DNA from: Protaetiibacter sp.
GTDB taxonomy: Bacteria; Actinomycetota; Actinomycetes; Actinomycetales; Microbacteriaceae
NCBI GenBank assembly: GCA_030150265.1
Contig: JASLGG010000002.1
Coordinates: 1 to 54,751 of the forward strand
DNA: 54,751 nt
Direction: 5' to 3'
Part shown: one piece after another, positions 18,047 to 27,146 of the stretch
Position numbering within the stretch: the stretch's first letter is position 1
Layout: every line of letters begins with the position of its first letter
The notes under the pieces: model-generated
What the model was told of the DNA's origin: nothing
Database searches by the model: none
Seen by the model: only the letters and a program-made list of their open reading frames with translations
Translations under genes and position numbers: made by a program

Positions 18047-18619
18047 TCAGAACTCGTCCTCGTCGTCGTCGCCCGCGTCGAGCGCACCGACGTCGGCCAG
18101 GTCCTCGATCCACAGGTCCTCGTCGGCTCGCAGGGTCTGCCACGCGGCGTAGGCGACGCCCGCGACGGCGACCACGCCGAGGCCGATCAGGATGAAGGTG
18201 CCCGGCCCGGGACCCTTCTTCGGCTGGGGCGCGAGCGCGAGCGCCTTGCCCCCCGACTTCGACGCCGAGCGCACGACCTCGCGCACGCGCGGGTCGCGCA
18301 CCGCCTCGATGACCGCGAGGGCCGAGCCGACGGCACCGGAGAGGGCGGGGAGCACGTCGCCCACGACCTTCTCCCTCACGACCGAGCCGGCGGTGCGGGC
18401 ACCCGCGATGCCGCTCGCGACGGCCGGCTGCACGTGATCCGTGTAGGCGCCCGCGATGCGGGGGGCGACCTCCTCGCGGGCGAGGGCGTTCGCCTGGCGG
18501 GTGGCCTCGCGCAGCACGTGCGCGGCCTGGTCGAGTGCCTCGCGCTGCTGATCCCAGAGATCATCGGCTGAGCGCTTGAGCTTCTTGAGCTCCTTCTGAC
18601 GCGTGCGGGACAGTGCCAT
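18047..18619 (-). CDS. Single-pass membrane protein, unknown function
   Basis: A 190-residue protein. Residues 1-50 are basic and helical (RTRQKELKKLKRSADDLW, then heptad-like QQREALDQAAHVL), residues 60-125 are Ala/Val-rich amphipathic, one membrane helix lies at about 141-160 (FILIGLGVVAVAGVAYAAW), and the tail is strongly acidic, ending DAGDDDEDEF. The family is common in Micrococcales near the cyclophilin gene, with no known role. ATG at 18619 follows GGAGG; it ends 26 bases before the TPM gene begins, so the two are probably co-transcribed. Confidence 0.7.
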   Translation of the reverse strand: MALSRTRQKELKKLKRSADDLWDQQREALDQAAHVLREATRQANALAREEVAPRIAGAYTDHVQPAVASGIAGARTAGSVVREKVVGDVLPALSGAVGSALAVIEAVRDPRVREVVRSASKSGGKALALAPQPKKGPGPGTFILIGLGVVAVAGVAYAAWQTLRADEDLWIEDLADVGALDAGDDDEDEF

Positions 18620-18687
18620 GACGACCTCCGTGTAGCGGCTCGGCGTCCTCCCATCCTGCCACGGGGCCCGTGTGAAACAATGGCCCA

Positions 18688-19223
<536 letters not shown>

Positions 19224-19227
<4 letters not shown>

Positions 19228-20159
19228 CCTCTCCCCGCTTCGGAGAGCAGCTGGGGGAGGACCCCTCGGTCTGCTACCGGCATCCGGACCGCCAGAGCTG
19301 GGTGCTGTGCCAGCGCTGCGGACGCACGATCTGCCCGGAGTGCCAGATCCTCGCGCCCGTCGGGGTGCAGTGCCCCGAGTGCGTGCGCGAGGCCGGCGGG
19401 TCGGTGCAGTGGACGCCTGCGGCGGGTCGCCCGGCGCGCAAGCGGTCGGCGGCGCGCCGTCCCGCGGCCGCCGCGCAGCGCTCCGGCTTCACGGGCTGGG
19501 TGACCGGGCTGCTGCGCCCGGGAGGCGAGTCGCCCCCGCTCAGCTGGGTGTTCGCGGGCGTGCTCGTGCTGCTCTGGCTCGTGGGGCTCTTCACCGACAA
19601 CCTGCCGTTCAAGCTGCTCTCGGCCGACCCGGCGTTCGCGTGGCAGATCTGGCGCTACCTCACCGCCCCGTTCGTCACGGTCGCGTCGTTCAGCGTCGTC
19701 GGCGTGCTGGGCATCGCCATCAGCCTGTTCTTCTGGCTGCTCATCGCCCCCACGGCGGAGCAGCGGCTGGGTCGCAGCAGGTTCCTGATGGTCTTCGGCG
19801 TCTCTGCCGTGGTCGGCTCGGCCGCCATGGTGATCGCGGGCCTCTACGGCTTCGGCTTCGGCGCCGGCCTGTTCGGCGTCTTCGGCGCCTACGCGGTGCT
19901 CATGTGGTCGTACCCGCCGGCGCGGATGCAGATCATCGGCGTGCTCGTGATCAACCTCGTGATCAACATCTACGTGGGCGGGGGCTACTCGCTGCCCTAT
20001 CTGGTGGGCGGCGCGCTCGCGGGCGCGGGCGCGACCTATCTGCTCGAGCACTACGCCGGGCGCGCGCGATCGCATCCGGCGACGCCCTACCTGATCATCG
20101 GCGGGGCCTCGCTCGCGCTCGTGGTGATCGCGGTGCTCGTCAACGTGTCCCGCTTCTGA
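19224..20159 (+). CDS. Rhomboid-family membrane protein, catalytic motifs apparently lost
   Basis: A 311-residue protein starting at GTG. The N-terminus is a cysteine-rich zinc domain (C17, H20, C29, C32, C37, C40, C50, C53), a common cap of actinobacterial rhomboids. Then come a basic linker and six or seven membrane helices from about residue 105. Active rhomboids have GxSG with the serine nucleophile in helix 4 and a histidine in helix 6. Here the matching segments are GFGFGAGLFGVFGAY (209-223), with no serine, and SLPYLVGGALAG (256-267), with no histidine. The fold call is good; proteolysis looks impossible by the standard mechanism, making this an iRhom-like pseudoprotease. Confidence 0.8.
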
Positions 20160-20180
20160 GCGGAGCGGGCGTCGGGATGG

Positions 20181-20211
20181 CTGTCCACAGCCCTGTCCAC
20201 AGTGTGGACAG
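20181..20211. promoter_or_regulatory. Cluster of three DnaA-box-like 9-mers
   Basis: CTGTCCACA occurs at 20181-20189 and 20193-20201, and its reverse complement at 20203-20211. Each differs by one base from the actinobacterial DnaA box TTGTCCACA. A palindrome ACACGCGTGT follows at 20216-20225. The cluster lies between convergent rhomboid and crgA genes, so it is not at the promoter of either. Confidence 0.5.
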
Positions 20212-20241
20212 AATCACACGCGTGTAATTCGGCGGACGGCC

Positions 20242-20484
20242 TCAGCGCCACCGGGTGGTCATGAGGAAGCCGATGAACATGATGCCGAAGCCGACCAGGA
20301 TGTTTCCGGCGCCGAGGGTCTGGATCGGCAGCGAGTTCTGGCTCACGTAGAAGACGATGATCCAGGCGAGGCCGATGAGCATGAAGCCGAACATGACCGG
20401 CTTGAACCACACCGGGTTCGGGGCGTCCTCGCCCTTCGCGGTCTCCTGCGCGGCCGGCTTGGTACGGGTCTTGGGACGGGCCAT
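20242..20484 (-). CDS. crgA: Cell division protein CrgA
   Basis: An 80-residue actinobacterial division factor that bridges FtsZ, FtsQ, FtsI and other divisome components. The protein has a basic N-terminus (ARPKTRTKPAAQETAKG), the conserved NPVWFKPVMFGFMLIGLAWI first membrane helix, the YVSQNSLPIQTLGAGNI external loop and a second helix (LVGFGIMFIGFLMTTRWR), the textbook layout. ATG at 20484 fits the family length. The neighbourhood with sortase, pabA and pknAB is the standard one. Confidence 0.96.
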   Translation of the reverse strand: MARPKTRTKPAAQETAKGEDAPNPVWFKPVMFGFMLIGLAWIIVFYVSQNSLPIQTLGAGNILVGFGIMFIGFLMTTRWR

Positions 20485-20554
20485 GCCGAAATCATAACGT
20501 GCGCGCCTCGACGCCCGGCAGGAGCCGTTCACGGATGCCGCCTACAATCGGTGC

Positions 20555-21439
20555 ATGAGCGCCCGACCCGAGACCGTGCCGCGGCCGGATCCCTCCGAGC
20601 CGGGTGCTGAGCCAGGAGGCCGTCGGGCGCACCGCGAACGCGAGCGCCGGCGTGCCCGCGCGGGCCGGCGGCTCTCGATCGTGGGCGTGCTCGGCGAGCT
20701 GCTCATCACGGCCGGCGTGCTCGTGCTGCTCTTCCTCGGCTGGCAGCTGTGGTTCACCGAGCTGACGGTCGGCCACGAGCTGCGCCAGGAGGCGACCCAG
20801 CAGACCGAGGAATGGAACGCGCAGGCGTCGGCCACGCCCACCCCGCCCGCCGAGACGCCGAGCCAGACCCCGAGCTCGTCGCCCGATCCGCTGCCCCCCG
20901 TGGCGAGCGATCCGCCGGTCGCCACGGCTCCCGCCGACGGGAAGAACTTCGCCATGCTGATCGTGCCCCGCTGGGGTGCCGACTACTACCGCACGATCGC
21001 GGAGGGCGTCGGGGTCTCGGAGGTGCTCAACAAGGGCAAGCTCGGGCACTACCCCAGCACCGTGATGCCCGGCGCGGTCGGCAACTTCGCGATCGCCGCG
21101 CACCGGATGGGGCACGGCGGCTCGCTGCACCACATCAACGAGCTGCAGCTCGGCGACCGCATCTACGTCGAGACCGCGGCCGGCTGGTACGAGTACTCGT
21201 TCCGCAACCTCGAGTTCGTGCACCCCACCGGCGTGGGCGTGCTCGACGCGGTGCCTCAGGCGCCCGAGGCTCCGGCATCCGAGCGCTACATCACGCTCAC
21301 GAGCTGCAACCCGCAGTACACCTCGTCCGAGCGGATCATCGCCTACGGCCTGTTCGACCGGTTCTACCCGCGCGACACCTCGGCTCCGAACAATGGCGCC
21401 CCCGCCGAGATCGCCGCGACCGTGAACGGAGGCGCGTGA
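20555..21439 (+). CDS. srtE: Class E sortase
   Basis: A 294-residue membrane transpeptidase that covalently attaches surface proteins to peptidoglycan. A basic cytoplasmic segment (1-40) is followed by one membrane helix (about 43-64), a Pro/Ser/Thr-rich linker and the sortase barrel from about residue 130. Catalytic residues are visible: H183 in AIAAHRMG, C251 in YITLTSCNPQ and R260 in SSERII. Class E enzymes in Streptomyces prefer LAXTG signals; a protein at 50844-51941 in this window ends with LASTG plus a membrane helix and is a natural substrate. The gene is coupled to the next small membrane gene by a one-base overlap. Confidence 0.92.
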   Translation: MSARPETVPRPDPSEPGAEPGGRRAHRERERRRARAGRRLSIVGVLGELLITAGVLVLLFLGWQLWFTELTVGHELRQEATQQTEEWNAQASATPTPPAETPSQTPSSSPDPLPPVASDPPVATAPADGKNFAMLIVPRWGADYYRTIAEGVGVSEVLNKGKLGHYPSTVMPGAVGNFAIAAHRMGHGGSLHHINELQLGDRIYVETAAGWYEYSFRNLEFVHPTGVGVLDAVPQAPEAPASERYITLTSCNPQYTSSERIIAYGLFDRFYPRDTSAPNNGAPAEIAATVNGGA

Positions 21440-21597
21440 TGTACGGAGCCCTCTGGCGCATCCTTCCCGGCCCCTGGTGGGTGCGGGCGCTCATCCTGCT
21501 CGTGCTGCTCGCGGGGGTGCTCGCCGCCCTCGCCTTCTGGGTGTTCCCCTGGGTCGAGCAGCTCATCGGTACCCCGGAAGTGACGGTGGATCCATGA
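21439..21597 (+). CDS. Small single-pass membrane protein
   Basis: A 52-residue protein wedged between the sortase and the amidotransferase genes, overlapping both (start shares a base with the sortase stop, stop overlaps the next ATG). It begins MYGALWRILPGPWWVRALIL, has one membrane helix (about residues 16-38) and a short outside tail. Small proteins of this look sit at the same place in many Micrococcales; the role is unknown. The double overlap argues that it is truly translated. Confidence 0.75.
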   Translation: MYGALWRILPGPWWVRALILLVLLAGVLAALAFWVFPWVEQLIGTPEVTVDP

Positions 21598-22238
21598 CCC
21601 GCGTGCTCGTCGTCGACAACTACGACAGCTTCGTGTACACCCTCAACGGCTACCTGCTGCAGCTGGGCGCCGAGACCGAGGTGGTGCGCAACGACGCCTT
21701 CCCGGAGGCGGAGGCCGCCGAGCGCATCGCGGGCTACGACGCGGTGCTGCTCTCCCCCGGCCCCGGCACCCCCGGACAGGCCGGGGTGTCGATCCCGATC
21801 GTGCGGGCCGCGCTCGCGGCGGGCTCGCCGCTGCTCGGCGTGTGCCTCGGGCACCAGGCGATCGCGGAGGCGCTCGGCGCCACCGTGACGCACGCGGAGG
21901 AGCTCATGCACGGCAAGACCTCCCTCATCCGGCACGACGACTCCGCGTTCTTCGCCGGGGTGCCGCAGCCCTTCCGCGCCACGCGCTACCACTCGCTCGC
22001 CGTGGTCGACGGCACGGTCCCCGGCGAGCTCGAGGTGACGGCGCGCACCGAGGGCGGGGTCATCATGGCGCTGCGACACCGCGAGGCCCCGCTCTTCGGG
22101 GTGCAGTTCCACCCGGAGTCGGTTCTCACGGAGGGCGGCTACCGGATGCTGGGCAACTGGCTCGCGACCACCGGCCTTCCCGAGGCGGCCGAGCGGGCCA
22201 CGGGGCTCAGCCCGCTGCTCGTCTCCGCGCCGCGCTGA
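21594..22238 (+). CDS. pabA: Aminodeoxychorismate/anthranilate synthase glutamine amidotransferase subunit
   Basis: A 214-residue class I glutamine amidotransferase that releases ammonia for a chorismate-using partner (PabB for folate, or TrpE for tryptophan). The start VLVVDNYDSFVYTLNGYL is the family signature, LLSPGPGTPGQAG the oxyanion strand, C84 in LLGVCLGHQAI the nucleophile, and H173 and E175 in GVQFHPES complete the triad. In actinobacteria this gene next to crgA and pknB is usually named pabA or trpG; no partner subunit lies in the window, so the pathway is not settled. Confidence 0.92.
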   Translation: MTRVLVVDNYDSFVYTLNGYLLQLGAETEVVRNDAFPEAEAAERIAGYDAVLLSPGPGTPGQAGVSIPIVRAALAAGSPLLGVCLGHQAIAEALGATVTHAEELMHGKTSLIRHDDSAFFAGVPQPFRATRYHSLAVVDGTVPGELEVTARTEGGVIMALRHREAPLFGVQFHPESVLTEGGYRMLGNWLATTGLPEAAERATGLSPLLVSAPR

Positions 22239-22249
22239 TCCGTGGGGCC

Positions 22250-22266
22250 GTGCCGGTGTCCGGCAC
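22250..22266. terminator. Short hairpin between convergent pabA and pknB
   Basis: GTGCCGG and CCGGCAC form a 7-bp perfect stem with a three-base loop in the 43-base gap. No T run follows; it may act as a bidirectional terminator as is usual for high-GC genomes. Confidence 0.5.
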
Positions 22267-22281
22267 GAGCGCGATCGACGG

Positions 22282-24000
22282 TCAGCCGCCGACGCAGTAG
22301 GTGAGCGTGATCGCCGAGCGCTGAGCCATCGGCCCCTTGCCCGACTGCGCCGTGACCTTCTGTCCCGAGCAGCTCGAGATCGGCGAGAGCTTCACCGTGA
22401 GCTGCAGCGCCTGCAGCGCGCTCTGCGCATCCGCGATCGGGGAGCCCACGACGTCGGGCACGTCGACGAGCCCATTCGAGATCACCAGGTTCACGGTGCT
22501 GCCCGCGGGCACGTTCTGCGCGCTCGTGATCTCCGCCGGGTTGTCGCCGACGGTCACCCAGAGCACCTGTCCCTGCGGGACGTTGGGCGAGTCGTGCGGC
22601 GTGCTCGTGCCGTAGACGAGGCCCAGCTCGCCGATCTTGGCGATAGCATCCGACTCCGACATGTAGGTCATTCCGGGGAGGGCGACCGCGGGCTTGCCCG
22701 TCGAGACGATGACGTCGATGGCCTCGCCCTTGCTCACGCGGGTGCCGGGTTCGATGCTCGTCGAGATGATGACGCCGGCGGCGACCGTGTCGTCGGGGCG
22801 GTCGATGCGGGTCGGGTCGAGGCCCGCATCGGTCAGCTGCTGGAGGCCCGCCTCCGCGGTCAGGCCCGCGACCTTCGGCACCGTGATGCCGGTGTTGCTG
22901 ATCTGGGTGGGCTGGAGGCTGAACACCCAGACCATGGCGGCCGCGATGATCACGATCATCACGAGGATGCCGCCCCAGATCCAGGCGACCGGAGGCCGGC
23001 TCTGGGTGCGTGTGGGCCGGTTCTCGTCGTCGGCGAGGCGACGCAGCGTGGCCTCGGAGGCCGCCGCCGAGTTGGGGTTCACCCCGAAGAGGGTGGCGTT
23101 GAAGTCATCCTGGACCGGGGCGCGATCCGGAACCTTGCCGCCGACCGCGATCTCGAGATCGGATGCGAACTCCGCGGCGCTCTGGAAGCGCTCGAAGCGG
23201 TCCTTCGCGAGGGCGTGCATCACGACGGCGCTCATGGCCGGCGACACCGCGGGGTTGACGGCGTTCGGGGGCGTGGGCAGCTCGCTCACGTGCTGGTAGG
23301 CGACCGCGACGGGGCCGTCGCCGCGGAACGGCGGCCGGCCCGTGAGCAGCTCATAGAGCACGACGCCCGTCGAGTAGAGGTCGGTGCGGGCGTCGACCGT
23401 CTCTCCGCGCGCCTGCTCGGGCGAGAAGTAGCTGGCGGTGCCCAGCACCGCGCTCGTCTGGGCCACGTTCGCCGAGGACTCGGAGATCGCGCGCGCGATG
23501 CCGAAGTCCATCACCTTGACCTGGCCGTTCGCGGCGATCATGACGTTGCCGGGCTTGATGTCGCGGTGCACGACGCCGGCGCGGTGCGAGTACTCGAGCG
23601 CCGTGAGGATGCCGGAGACGATGCGGGCCGCCTCGTCGGCGGGGACCGGCCCATTCCGGATCAGGTCGGAGAGCAGCTTGCCCTGGATGCGCTCCATGAC
23701 GATGAACGGCAGCTGCACCTCGTGCCCGTCGGCGCCGCGCACCGTCTCCTCGCCCGCGTCGAAGACGCGCACGATCGTGGGATGCGCCATCCGCGCCGCC
23801 GCCTGCGCCTCCTGCCGGAAGCGGGTGCGGAACGTGGGGTCGGTCGCGAGCGAGGGCCGCAGCAGCTTGACGGCCACGCGCCGGTTGAGGCGCGTGTCGA
23901 GGCCCTCGTAGACGTCGGCCATGCCGCCGCGCCCCAGCAGCTCGCCGAGCTCGTAGCGACCGGCGAGCGTGCGGACGCCCTCGATCACTTCGTCACTCAC
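22282..24000 (-). CDS. pknB: Ser/Thr protein kinase PknB with PASTA repeats
   Basis: A 572-residue receptor kinase controlling cell-wall growth and division. The cytoplasmic kinase domain has the glycine loop LLGRGGMADVYEG, K45 in RVAVKLL, catalytic HRDIKPGN (D147) and DFG (165-167), with TSAVLGTASYFSPEQ as the activation loop. A juxtamembrane segment (about 285-338) precedes one membrane helix (about 340-361). The outside part holds three PASTA repeats (about 372-572), which in relatives bind muropeptides or lipid II. It is the last gene of the fhaA-fhaB-pstP-rodA-pbpA-pknA-pknB operon, 54 bases after pknA. Confidence 0.96.
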   Translation of the reverse strand: MSDEVIEGVRTLAGRYELGELLGRGGMADVYEGLDTRLNRRVAVKLLRPSLATDPTFRTRFRQEAQAAARMAHPTIVRVFDAGEETVRGADGHEVQLPFIVMERIQGKLLSDLIRNGPVPADEAARIVSGILTALEYSHRAGVVHRDIKPGNVMIAANGQVKVMDFGIARAISESSANVAQTSAVLGTASYFSPEQARGETVDARTDLYSTGVVLYELLTGRPPFRGDGPVAVAYQHVSELPTPPNAVNPAVSPAMSAVVMHALAKDRFERFQSAAEFASDLEIAVGGKVPDRAPVQDDFNATLFGVNPNSAAASEATLRRLADDENRPTRTQSRPPVAWIWGGILVMIVIIAAAMVWVFSLQPTQISNTGITVPKVAGLTAEAGLQQLTDAGLDPTRIDRPDDTVAAGVIISTSIEPGTRVSKGEAIDVIVSTGKPAVALPGMTYMSESDAIAKIGELGLVYGTSTPHDSPNVPQGQVLWVTVGDNPAEITSAQNVPAGSTVNLVISNGLVDVPDVVGSPIADAQSALQALQLTVKLSPISSCSGQKVTAQSGKGPMAQRSAITLTYCVGG

Positions 24001-24054
24001 GCGGTCAGTCTAGCCGCGGCGAGCCGAGTGCGAATCCGTCTCGGGATGTACGCG

Positions 24055-25695
24055 CTAGGGGTTGACCGTCACGGTCGCCGTGCCCGAGGGCTGGGAGTCG
24101 ATGCCGTTCGCGCAGTGGGCGACGTAGCTGATCGTGGTGCTCGTGCCCGCGGTCGGCCCGAGTTGCACCGTGATCGAGGTCTCGCTCGCGCCCGGCTTGG
24201 CGTTGTCGGGGGTGCCGTTGTTCACCGTGAAGGTGTAGCCCTGCAGCGCGTACCCGGACGGGCACTTGTCGTAGACGGGGAAGGTGACCGTCACGCCGTC
24301 GCCGACATCGCCCTGGGTGGGCGAGGCGGTGGGCGTCGCGGGGGCGCCCGGCGGCGGGAAGTCGCCGTACACCTTGAGGGTGATGGTCTGTCCCTTGCGC
24401 ACGTTGCCCACCGGACTGATGTCCTGCACGGTGTTGACCTTGCCGGGCGACGGCGCCGCCGATCCGGGCGTCGTGGCGATCTCGAACTCGCCGCCGGTGT
24501 CCTGCAGCTTCTTGATCGCGTCGTCGACCGGCAGCCCGACGTAGTCCCCGCGGTTGATCTGCACGGTCCCGGATGTGGGCGTGTCCGACGGTGTGGGGCT
24601 CGTCGGCGTGCTCGGGCTGCTCGGCGGCGGAGTCGGCTGGTCGCCGCCCTTCGGCTGCACGAGGAAGACGATGAGGATCGCGATGAGCGCGACCGCGAGC
24701 AGCGACACGATCGCGATGAGCGGCCACATCCACGGGCTCCGCCGCCGCTGCTCGGCGGTCGGCAGCGCAGCCGTGCCCTCGGCGGCCGGCAGCACCCGCG
24801 TCGCGGTCGTGGAGGCGGAGGCGAGCGCCACCGATCCGCCGGCGACCCCGGGGACCGCGGCGGCGGCACCGGCGACATCCCCACGGCGGAGCGCCTGCGC
24901 GGCGCGCGCGAGGTGGGCGGCGCTCGCCGGGCGGTCCTCGGGCCGCTTCGCGATGCACGAGTAGACGAGATTGCGCACGGGCTCCGAGATCGTCACCGGA
25001 AGATCCGGCGGCGCCTCGTTGATCTGCGCCATCGCGATCGCGACCTGCGACTCGCCCGTGAAGGGCCGGCGTCCGGCGAGGGCCTCGTAGGCGACGATCC
25101 CGAGCGAGTAGATGTCGGTCGATGGCGAGGCGGGATGCCCGCTCGCCTGCTCGGGCGAGAGGTACTGCACCGTGCCCATCACCTGGCCGGTGGCGGTGAG
25201 CGGCACCTGGTCCGCGATCCGGGCGATGCCGAAGTCGGTGATCTTGACGCGCCCGTCCGGCGTGATGAGCAGGTTGCCCGGCTTGATGTCGCGGTGCACG
25301 AGGCCCGCCGCGTGCGCGGCCTGGAGGGCGGAGGCGGTCTGCGCGACGATGTCGAGCACCCGGTCGGTGGAGAGCACCTTCTCGCGCTCGAGCACGGTGG
25401 AGAGCGCCTCGCCCGGCACGAGCTCCATGACGAGATAGGCGGAGCCGTCCTCCTCGCCGTAGTCGAAGACGTTCGCGATGCCCTCGTGGTTCACGAGCGC
25501 CGCGTGCCGCGCCTCGGCGCGGAAGCGCTCGAGGAAGCCCGGATCGCCCAGGTACTCGTCCTTGAGGATCTTGATGGCGACGGTGCGCCCGATCACGAGG
25601 TCGGTGGCCTGCCACACCTCGCCCATGCCGCCGATGGCGATCCGGCTCGACAGCTGGTAACGCCCACCGAAGGTGAGGCCGCTCGTGGGTCTCAT
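24055..25695 (-). CDS. pknA: Ser/Thr protein kinase PknA-like with external PASTA domain
   Basis: A 546-residue kinase. Visible motifs: glycine loop IAIGGMGEVWQA, K42 in VAIKILK, HRDIKPGN (D136) and DFGIAR. A linker of Ala, Val and Thr leads to one membrane helix (about 338-360). The external part starts with a Pro/Ser/Thr stretch, then one PASTA-like domain (YVGLPVDDAIKKLQDTGGEF), and ends in a cysteine-containing beta-rich region (YDKCPSGYALQG ... AHCANG) that may be disulfide-bonded. PknA orthologues in mycobacteria lack PASTA domains, so the exterior is the more unusual part. Its ATG overlaps the pbpA stop (ATGA). Confidence 0.93.
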   Translation of the reverse strand: MRPTSGLTFGGRYQLSSRIAIGGMGEVWQATDLVIGRTVAIKILKDEYLGDPGFLERFRAEARHAALVNHEGIANVFDYGEEDGSAYLVMELVPGEALSTVLEREKVLSTDRVLDIVAQTASALQAAHAAGLVHRDIKPGNLLITPDGRVKITDFGIARIADQVPLTATGQVMGTVQYLSPEQASGHPASPSTDIYSLGIVAYEALAGRRPFTGESQVAIAMAQINEAPPDLPVTISEPVRNLVYSCIAKRPEDRPASAAHLARAAQALRRGDVAGAAAAVPGVAGGSVALASASTTATRVLPAAEGTAALPTAEQRRRSPWMWPLIAIVSLLAVALIAILIVFLVQPKGGDQPTPPPSSPSTPTSPTPSDTPTSGTVQINRGDYVGLPVDDAIKKLQDTGGEFEIATTPGSAAPSPGKVNTVQDISPVGNVRKGQTITLKVYGDFPPPGAPATPTASPTQGDVGDGVTVTFPVYDKCPSGYALQGYTFTVNNGTPDNAKPGASETSITVQLGPTAGTSTTISYVAHCANGIDSQPSGTATVTVNP

Positions 25696-27146
25696 CTGTT
25701 CAGCACCGCCTCTATGACCTTCTTCGCGATCGGACCGGCGTTCCCGTTGCCGGATCCGGATTGACCTCGCCCGGCCCCGTTCTCGAGCAGCACCGCGACC
25801 GCCACCTGGGGGTCGTTCGCGGGAGCGAAGCCGGTGTACCAGAGCGTGTAGGGATCGTTCTTGCCGTTCTGCGCCGTGCCCGACTTGCCCGCGACATCGA
25901 CACCCTCGATTCTGGCACCGTTCGCGACCCCGCTGGCGACATTGGCGACCATCAGCTGAGTCATGCTCGCCGCGACCTCGGCGCTGATCGGCTGCCCGTA
26001 CACGGCCGGGCTGAAGTCCTGGATCACCGAGAGGTCGGGCGCGGTGATGCGCTCGACCAGGTTCGGCGTCATGAGCTGCCCGCCGTTGGCGATCGCCGCC
26101 GACACCATGGCGATCTGCAGCGGCGTGACGCGGTCGTTGCCCTGGCCGAACGACTGCAGCATGAGCTGCGCCTCGCTCTCGGGCTTCGGGAAGACGCTCG
26201 GCGTGACGGCCATCGGGATGCGGATGTTCGGGTCCTCGAAGCCGAAGCGCTTCGCCTGCTCGTGGATCGGGTCGTAGCCGAGCTCGCTGCCGAGGTTCGC
26301 GAAGGGGATGTTGCACGACAGCCGCAGGGCCGTCGCGATGCTCGTGGTCTCACCGCCGCCGCACGCGCTGCCGCCGGAGTTGGTGATGGTGGTGCTCGTG
26401 CCGGGGAGCACGAAGCTCGGCGGGTTGGGCAGCTCGCTGTCGGGGGTGAGTCCGTTCGAGAGCGCGGCCGAGGTCATCACGAGCTTGAAGGTGGAGCCGG
26501 GCGGGTTGAGGCCGCCCGCGATCGCGCGGTTGATGAGCGGGTCGCCCGCCGCGTTCAGCAGCTGGTCGTAGTTGTCGTTGACGGTCGGCTGGTCGTGTCC
26601 CGTGAGCAGGTTCGGGTCGAAGGAGGGCTTCGACACCATCGCGAGGATGCGGCCGGTCTTCGGCTCGATCGCGACGATCGCGCCCTGCAGCTCGCCGAGC
26701 GCGTCCCAGGCGGCCTGCTGCACCGCGGGGTCGATCGTGACCTGCACGGTCGCCCCGCGCGGGTTCTGGCCGGTGAGGATGGCGTTGAGGCGGTCGAGGA
26801 ACTGCTCGCTCGCCCGGCCGCTCAGGTACTCGTTGAGGGTGCCCTCGATGCCGGTGTTCTCGCCGTTCAGGGTGAAGTACCCGGTGACCGGCGCGTACAG
26901 CTCGCCCTGCGGGTAGACGCGCTGGTACTTGTAGGCGTCGCCGCTCGGGGTCGACTCCGCGATCACGGTGTCGCCCGCGAGGATCTGGCCGCGCTCGACC
27001 GAGAAGCTCGCGTACAGGGTGCGCGAGTTGCGCGGGTCGGCCTGCAGGTTGTCCTGCTGGAACACCTGGATGATCGAGCTCGAGGCGCACAGCGCGAGGA
27101 ACATCGCGAGCATGAGCACGCTGACCCGGCGGAGCTCCTTGTTCAT
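25692..27146 (-). CDS. pbpA: Penicillin-binding protein PbpA (class B transpeptidase)
   Basis: A 484-residue transpeptidase that cross-links peptidoglycan, partnered with the SEDS glycosyltransferase encoded just upstream. One N-terminal membrane helix (VSVLMLAMFLALCASSSII) anchors it. The active site motifs are present: STFK in NPPGSTFKLV, SCN in RLSCNIPF, and KSGT in VDVAGKSGTAQN. Short non-catalytic N-terminal domain, typical of actinobacterial PbpA. Overlaps both neighbours by four bases, so it is tightly coupled with rodA and pknA. Confidence 0.96.
   Translation of the reverse strand: MNKELRRVSVLMLAMFLALCASSSIIQVFQQDNLQADPRNSRTLYASFSVERGQILAGDTVIAESTPSGDAYKYQRVYPQGELYAPVTGYFTLNGENTGIEGTLNEYLSGRASEQFLDRLNAILTGQNPRGATVQVTIDPAVQQAAWDALGELQGAIVAIEPKTGRILAMVSKPSFDPNLLTGHDQPTVNDNYDQLLNAAGDPLINRAIAGGLNPPGSTFKLVMTSAALSNGLTPDSELPNPPSFVLPGTSTTITNSGGSACGGGETTSIATALRLSCNIPFANLGSELGYDPIHEQAKRFGFEDPNIRIPMAVTPSVFPKPESEAQLMLQSFGQGNDRVTPLQIAMVSAAIANGGQLMTPNLVERITAPDLSVIQDFSPAVYGQPISAEVAASMTQLMVANVASGVANGARIEGVDVAGKSGTAQNGKNDPYTLWYTGFAPANDPQVAVAVLLENGAGRGQSGSGNGNAGPIAKKVIEAVLNR

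Noticed and set aside
20181..20225. oriC of the chromosome
   Set aside because: Too few boxes and no A/T-rich unwinding element; dnaA and dnaN are not in the window.
22594..25764. A 1056-residue open frame antisense to pknB and pknA
   Set aside because: Shadow of the kinases; a high-GC by-product with no domain or ribosome binding site.
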